The notes beneath the pieces are model-generated. The model worked only from the letters and a program-made list of their open reading frames with translations, did not search any database and was not told the DNA's origin. Shown here piece by piece: positions 58,420-64,000 of a DNA stretch of 64,000 nt (position 1 is the first letter of the stretch; the number at the start of each line of letters is the position of its first letter). The position numbers and the translations under genes were made by a program. The stretch is from Jacaranda mimosifolia (Eukaryota > Streptophyta > Magnoliopsida > Lamiales > Bignoniaceae). The stretch is taken from NCBI GenBank assembly GCA_018894105.1, contig CM032121.1:6056507-6120506 (forward strand). The letters are read 5' to 3'.

Positions 58420-59291
58420 ATGGCTATTCGCATCCTCATAACCATCGCAGTTGTGGCATTGGCTTCTTCATTAGTTTATGCATCTGATCCCAGCCCTCTT
58501 CAGGACTTCTGTGTTGCAGTTAATGACTCTGATGCTTCTGGTAATTTCAGTACTATATATCTTTTTTCTTTTCATGACAGAATGAGTAGTTTATATGTAA
58601 ATGTCCTTAATATTTGTAGTAATTTACATGCACTAGCTAGCTAGCTAGCAACAATCTCTTTACGTTAATTTAATTTTTGACCTATTTGTTAATTAATTTT
58701 TTCCTGTCTCTATTATAACTTGCAGTATTTGTTAATGGAAAGATTTGCAAGGACCCAAAAATGGTCACAGCAGATGATTTCTTCTTTTCTGGTCTTAACA
58801 AGCCTGGAAATACGTCAAATCCACTTGGATCAAAAGTTACTCAGGTGACTGTCAATCAATTAGCAGGACTCAATACTCTTGGCATTTCTTTAGTCCGTAT
58901 TGACTACGCCCCATATGGCCTCAACCCTCCTCACACACACCCTCGTGCAACTGAGATTCTTGTTGTCGTAGAAGGCACTCTTTACGTTGGATTCGTGACT
59001 TCCAATCCAGCAAATCCGGACCAAAAGAACAAGCTCTTCACAAAAATGTTATATCCAGGAGATGTGTTTGTGTTCCCCGAAGGCCTCATTCATTTCCAAT
59101 TCAATACTGGAAAGACCAACGCGGTGGCATTTGCTGGTCTAAGCAGCCAAAATCCAGGAGTTATTACAATTGCAAATGCAGTCTTCGGTTCCAATCCTCC
59201 TATTTCTTCTGATGTTCTCACAAAAGCTTTCCAGGTTGACAAGAAAGTCATCAAATATCTTCAAGGACAGTTCTGGTGGGATAATAACTAG
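58420..59291 (+). CDS. G8: germin-like protein, type C, intact
   Basis: Exons 58420-58540 (121 nt) and 58726-59291 (566 nt), phase-1 intron, 228 residues. Signal peptide [18 protein letters not shown], then VYA. Cys 31 and 48. Ligands H110, H112, E117 and H163; sequon N69. Exon 2 is a mosaic: [10 protein letters not shown] as in type A, then a stretch (58869-58908) identical to type B at the DNA level ([13 protein letters not shown]), then type C. This points to gene conversion between cluster members. A TATATATA run lies at 58329-58336 and the W-box at -300. A codon-only extension upstream (from TTG at 58354) is not a likely start. Head-to-head with G7. Confidence 0.96.
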
Positions 59292-59830
59292 AAAAGCAAA
59301 TAGATGACTTGTGTTTGATTGGTATTTGTCCTGTTAGATAAACAGGAAAAGTTAAAAATAATCCTCATTCTTGTGGTTGTGTACTGAGTGGCAGATTGAA
59401 AATTTCTTTTTTTTTGTTTTACCATATCAATGAATAATCTATTTAACTACTTATCTCAAGTAAGTTTATCTAACTTTCCATACAAATTATTTCTTATTGA
59501 ACTCTATATGATCGTGATATTTTTGCAAGAAAAAAATTACTCGTTGGCATAAGATACTTTCAATTTGATCTGTTCAGAATCACAATTTGACTAAATTAAA
59601 ATAATACTCTATTCTTAAAAAATAAATTAACAACTCCTACCGCTACTTATAACTCTTGCATCAATTTACAGAATATATAAAATACTTGTGTGTGATAACA
59701 GATGTCATGATTTTTATTTTAATTTGTCCAAAATATTGGTTCCACTATACAGAGGTAGTATATTTTTTCATTAAACTATCTCTTGTATATAAACTTCAAT
59801 ATTTTTTGATCTCATGATACACAAAAGAAT
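59292..59830. other. G8 downstream region, no gene
   Basis: AT-rich 3' flank paralogous to the flanks of G3, G5 and G6, up to the Copia LTR at 59831. It marks the visible right end of the inverted-repeat arm. Confidence 0.7.
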
Positions 59831-60436
59831 TGTTGTAACCCAGGAGGATTTATTGAGGAAACAATGAAATAACAGTAAAGTAATTCGATGGAATTATGAC
59901 AACAAGATTTAACGTGGTTCGGTGATGTGCCTAATCCACCCAACAAAGAAAAAGAATTTTATTGATCTCAAATCAAAATGCAAATACAAACTGGAATCCC
60001 ACAAATCTCACAAAAACACCTAACACCCTCATTATAAACTCCGTCTTGTGCGAATTACTCAAAAGCAGTAAAGAAGCCCTTGTGTTATGTTCGTGATATT
60101 TTCTTGGAAGAAAAAACTCAAAATTTATACTTGAAAACGAAGCCCAAGGCCTGTGGGCCTGCGCCACGCACTGGGGCACACAAAACTTGCGTCCCAGCAT
60201 GCCTTTCTTGTATTAGGGCAAAAACTTTGTGCCGGGACACACCACGCGTGTTTTCATGCCTTTTTCGCCCATGTTCACTCCTTGGCGCGCCTAATTGCCT
60301 TGCACCCCAGCGCACGGCGTCCTTCCAAAATGGGTCGGGGTGTGTTCTCGAGTCCATTTCAACCACTTTGTTTTGTTTCGCTCCATTTCTTCCGTTTCTT
60401 GTCAATTTTACCTCAAATTTCAAGGCAAAATCAACA
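59831..60436 (-). repeat. 3' LTR of the right-hand Copia element (606 bp)
   Basis: Inverted relative to 1303-1963. Begins (minus) TGTTGATTTTGCC at 60436 and ends GGTTACAACA at 59831. Preceded by the polypurine tract AAGGTGGAGAAT (60437-60448). Confidence 0.88.
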
Positions 60437-60498
60437 ATTCTCCACCTTGACTTGAAATTCCCATTCATCTTCTTTGTCCCTACCCCCAATAGGGCATG

Positions 60499-61271
60499 TT
60501 ATCTAAGTCTGCAAATATTAACCAAATCTAAGCAATGCTCGAATTTGATTCCTGAAACAGCCTTGGTCAACATGTCTGCCGGATTATCCTTAGTCCCAAC
60601 CTTGTCTACCAAAATGACACTTTGAGACACCATATCCCGAAAAAAGCGATACCTCACATCTATGTGCTTTGTTCTCTCATGAAACGCTTGATTCTTTGAC
60701 AAGTGTATGGCACTCTAACAGCCACAAAATACCTTAGTGATTCAGAAGTCATACCCATATCATTGATCAGCCCCTTTAGCCAAATGCCTTCCTTAACACC
60801 TTCAGTCAAAGCCATGTACTCAACTTCTGTTGTGGACAATGCAACTGATGATTGCAAAGTCGCCTTCTAGCTAACCGTACAACTTGATACACAAAACACA
60901 TAGCCCATCATGGACTTTCTGTTGTCCAAATCTCCTGCATAATCCGCATCCACATAGCCAATAATACTTGTAGTAGAATTCAATTGACTATACCTCAAAC
61001 ATTTATCTGCAGAGCCTCTCAGATACCTCATGATCCATTTCACAACCTGTCAATTAGTCTTTCCTGGCTTGTGCATATACCTGCTCATAATACTAACTGC
61101 ATGTGAAATGTCTGGCCTAGTGCACACCATGGTGTACGTCAAGCTACCCACTGCGCTAGCATATGGCACATTTGACATATGCTCCACCTTCTCCTCAGTA
61201 CTCAGTGATAGATCTAATGAGAGTCTGAAATGAGCTGCAAGTGGCGTACTAACTGGCTTGGACTTTTCCAT
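60499..61271 (-). pseudogene. Copia RNase H
   Basis: From 61271: KSKPVSTPLAAHFRLS, YASAVGSLTYTMVCTRPDIS, then (60980-60900) GYVDADYAGDLDNRKS, then [20 protein letters not shown] and [17 protein letters not shown]. This is the standard RNase H order. Several stops. Confidence 0.85.
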
Positions 61272-61439
61272 CCCAAATCGCCCAAGTACTTTCTCAATGT
61301 AATATTATTGAGACAAGTACAACATTCCTGCATATCTGTCCCGGTTGATCTCTATACCCAATGTCTTCTTTGCACCGCCCAAATCCTACATCGCAAATTC
61401 TTCACTTAACTGAGCTTTTAATTGGTCGATCTCAGATAT

Positions 61440-62008
61440 GTTTCAAAAGGTAATCAACATATCATCAACGTACAACAACAAATATACGAGAAGGCTATCA
61501 CTACAAATTTTGTAATATACACAACAATCAAACTTCCTTCTAGTATATCCTATCTTGGTAATAAAAACATCAAACCTTTTATACCACTACCTGGGAGACT
61601 GCTTCAGGCCATATAATGATCTCTTCAAAAGACATGCTTGATTTTATTCCCGGGAACAACGAATCCTTTTGGTTAACTCATGTAGATTTGTTCCTCCAAC
61701 TCACCATGCAGAAATGTTGTTTTCACATCCATCTGCTCTAGCTCCATATCAAACAAAGCAACCATGGCAAGTAAAACACGAATGAAAGTATGTTTTACAA
61801 CTAAGGAGAATACTTCATGAAAGTCAACTCCCTCTCTCTGAGTAAAACCCTTGGCAACCAATCGCGTCTTATATCTAGCATCTTCAACACCGGGAATCCC
61901 TTCCTTCTTCTTGTAGATCCATTTGCAACCCACAATCTTCTGCATTTTGGGTACATTAACCAACTTCCATCTGCTATTTTTGTGTAGAGACTCCATCTCT
62001 TCACTCAT
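61440..62008 (-). pseudogene. Copia reverse transcriptase
   Basis: ESLHKNSRWKLVNVPKMQKI, GCKWIYKKKEG, RLVAKGFTQREGVDFHEVF, MDVKTTFLHGELEEQIYM then a stop. YVDDMLIT is still readable near 61470-61445. A normal Copia RT order; not functional as it stands. Confidence 0.85.
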
Positions 62009-62326
62009 AGCTGCAACCTATTTCTCAAAATCTAGCCTGAAAATTGCCTCTTTGTATAAGACTGGATCATCTCCTACAAACTCCTCAACTGAACTCAAAG
62101 CATAAGCTACCAGATCTGAGCAACCAAATTACTATAGTGGTTTGACATGCCTCCTCTCCCTATCGCGAGCCAAGCAATAATTTTGTATTAGTTCATTTTC
62201 CTACTGTTGATTAGGTGGTAATGCGCTCTCGCCAGCTTCATCTACCACTTTCTGTTTTCCCTTTGAAACTTGTGGAGGATCAATATGAATCTCCACCTTT
62301 TCTTTAACGCCATGTTGACCACTTTT

Positions 62327-62990
62327 CTACTGCTCCACTTTCTTTATCATAGCAGACTCATCAAATGTCACACTCATGCTAATAATCATCTTGGAGCTCT
62401 TGTCATCATTACACCACAAATGATAACCTTTGACTCCATCTGCATGGCCTAGAAATATACACTTCCTAGCCCTTGGTTCAAGCTTCCCATCCTGGACATG
62501 AGCATAGGTTGGACACCCAAATACTCTCAGATTTGAGTAATCAGCAGGAGACCTGGACCAAACTTCCATTGTGTCTTGCAGTCCAAAGTAGTTGATGGTG
62601 ACCTATACACCAAATAACATGCAGTGTTAATTGCTTCTGCCAAAAAATCCTTGGACAATTCGGTATTAAAGAGCATGCATCTAGCTCTTTCCAAGATAGT
62701 CATGTTCATCCGTTCTGCAACTCCATTCTGCTGTGGTATATATACAACTATGTGATGCCTCACAATTCTTTCCTGTCGCAGCATTCCTAAAATTCCTTGT
62801 TGTAGAACTCCAATCTGTTGTCAGTCCTCAAGCGCTTGATCTCATTTCCTATCTACTTCTCAATTAAGGTCTTCTATTGCTTGAAGTTGACAAACACCTC
62901 ATCCTTATGCTTTAGCATGTACACCCATACTCTCCATGAGAAATCATCTATGAATGTCAGCATGTACCTTAGACCTCCCTTTAACGGAAC
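62327..62990 (-). pseudogene. Copia integrase
   Basis: RHHIVVYIPQQNGVAERMNM and RARCMLFNTELSKDFLAEA (62784-62640), then [38 protein letters not shown] (62530-62400). Frame changes near 62580 and 62800. Confidence 0.83.
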
Positions 62991-63002
62991 CTGAGAAAGC
63001 CC

Positions 63003-63593
63003 TCAAATATATGAGTGAATGTAATCCAAGGTACCTTTGGTACTATGAACCGCAGTGCCGAATTTCACCCTATGTTGCTTGCCCAGCACACACTGCTTGC
63101 AGAAATCCAGTTCTCCAGTCTTTTCTCCGCAAAGTAAACCTCGTTTGCTCAATTCTGACATTCTCATCTCACTCATATGCCCAAGTCGCATATACCATAG
63201 TCTCGTAGTATCATTGATTGATGAAGAAACCATTGCAGTACCAGAAATCGTGTTTCCCTGCAATATGTAAAGGTCGTTCTGCTTTTCTCTCTTCATGATA
63301 AGCAATGCGCCTTTGGAAACCCGCAGAACTCCATCTCGAGCTCTGTACTCACAACCATTCTTGTCCAAAGTACCCAATGATATTAGATTTTTCTTTAGAT
63401 TTGGAACATGACGCACATCCGTTAGGGTCCTTACTATCCCATCATGCATTCTGATACAAACTGAGCTAATTCCTACAACCCTGCAAGAAGCATCGTTTCC
63501 CATAAGCACTTTACCACCATCATATTTATGGTATGTGGTAAATCTATCTTTTCGTGGGCACATCTGATAGGAGCAGCCACTATCAAAATCCAT
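63003..63593 (-). pseudogene. Copia protease and GAG-pre-integrase
   Basis: DFDSGCSYQMCPRKDRF (protease), then VRHVPNLKKNLISLGTLD, TRLWYMRLGHMSEMRMSEL, LDFCKQCVLGKQHRVKF and KGTLDYIHS. One open frame of 196 codons. The same region is 2921-3376 in the left-hand element. Confidence 0.88.
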
Positions 63594-64000
63594 TCAGAGC
63601 TTAGTAAAGTTTCAGCAACATTGAGAACAAGCCTACCATCAAACTTATCCTCAACAATTCCTGCAACAGCATCTCATTTTTTATCAGAAGTTTCATGTAC
63701 ATCCTTCACCTTTCCTCGTTTCGAACAATTTCATTTCCAATGCCCTTTTCCACCGCACCTAAAATATTTGTCATCATTTCTAGGCTTGGTTAGGGACTTC
63801 TATCGGCCTCTACTCCTTCCCCTTTCTCTCGGTCTCCCTTTTGCCACCAATCCTTCCCCACTTTCACCATTGTTGCTGCCCAAGATATGTTTTCTAAACT
63901 TGTTGGAATTCAATGAAGCCTTCACATCCTCCATTGAAATCGTATCTCTCCCGTACAGTAAAGTAGTAACCAAGTATTCAAAAGATTTTGGCAGAGAACA
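63594..64000 (-). pseudogene. Copia gag C-terminal part with zinc knuckle
   Basis: Minus strand: a knuckle reading YFRCGGKGHWK, stop, NC near 63770-63725 (first Cys lost). Upstream lies the sequence matching 2440-2640 of the left-hand element. The gag start is beyond the window. Confidence 0.75.

Larger units (their letters stand above)
59831..64000 (-). mobile_element. Degenerate Copia (Tork-like) element, continues past window
   Basis: Minus strand. The 3' LTR is 60436-59831. Upstream of it come a polypurine tract, RNase H, RT, integrase, GAG-pre-integrase, protease and a zinc knuckle, with gag running off the right edge. Same family as 1303-3576 (about 85-95 percent similar by eye in the shared part). 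Stops and frame changes throughout. Confidence 0.9.

Noticed and set aside
1..64000. tRNA, rRNA, CRISPR or riboswitch
   Set aside because: None seen by reading. Tandem repeats at 8105-8370 and 38737-39000 have no unique spacers and belong to retrotransposons.

Overview
This is nuclear DNA from a flowering plant, most likely a eudicot. The genes have introns, the intergenic DNA is AT-rich, and Copia and Gypsy LTR retrotransposons are nested and broken. A piece of plant mitochondrial cob is present. I cannot name the species from the sequence. No prokaryotic, tRNA, rRNA or CRISPR signal was seen.

The functional content is a tandem and inverted cluster of subfamily-1 germin-like protein (GLP) genes: secreted cupins with one short phase-1 intron. 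Three types recur. Type A is G1 (1-469, cut by the window edge), G5 (22251-23091) and G6 (50112-50952). Type B is G2 (10304-11099), G4 (18739-19534) and G7 (52629-56273, a pseudogene). Type C is G3 (13819-14653) and G8 (58420-59291). Six genes look intact (G2, G3, G4, G5, G6, G8). B and C lie head-to-head. B and A (or B and C) lie tail-to-tail. The order C-B-A at 12.4-24.2 kb is repeated in inverted order A-B-C at about 49.0-59.8 kb, so the window holds a large inverted repeat around a 25 kb spacer. G2 and its downstream flank form an additional, almost identical copy of the G4 unit.

The paralogous arms act as built-in empty-site controls. They date and delimit many insertions: a Copia element with a GAAAC target-site duplication (1303-3576), an hAT/MITE-like element (3831-4757), a long-TIR MULE-type MITE (48806-49585), two Tekay/Del-like solo LTRs (14949-17098 in the G3 promoter and 53378-56235 inside the signal peptide of G7), an indel of about 0.85 kb shared by two units, and a mitochondrial cob insertion (57628-57957).

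The spacer (24.2-48.8 kb) holds two converging remnants of a HIAT1/tetracycline-transporter-like MFS gene (25871-27832 plus; 28264-30163 minus). The second has a 1.47 kb internal tandem duplication with a Copia fragment as filler. Further right is a Copia element (34935-47531, minus) whose RNase H region is split by a Tat-lineage Gypsy element (35395-43006, plus) carrying a long antisense ORF region. The left part of the window has a pol-less Athila-like element (5586-10136, minus) that abuts the G2 promoter. The right end is a degenerate Tork-like Copia (59831 to beyond 64000, minus) of the same family as 1303-3576 and the solo LTR at 24711-25151.

I see no clearly new biological system. The most interesting signals are promoter rearrangement, gene conversion and pseudogenisation within the GLP array, and the template-switch-like structure in the MFS locus.
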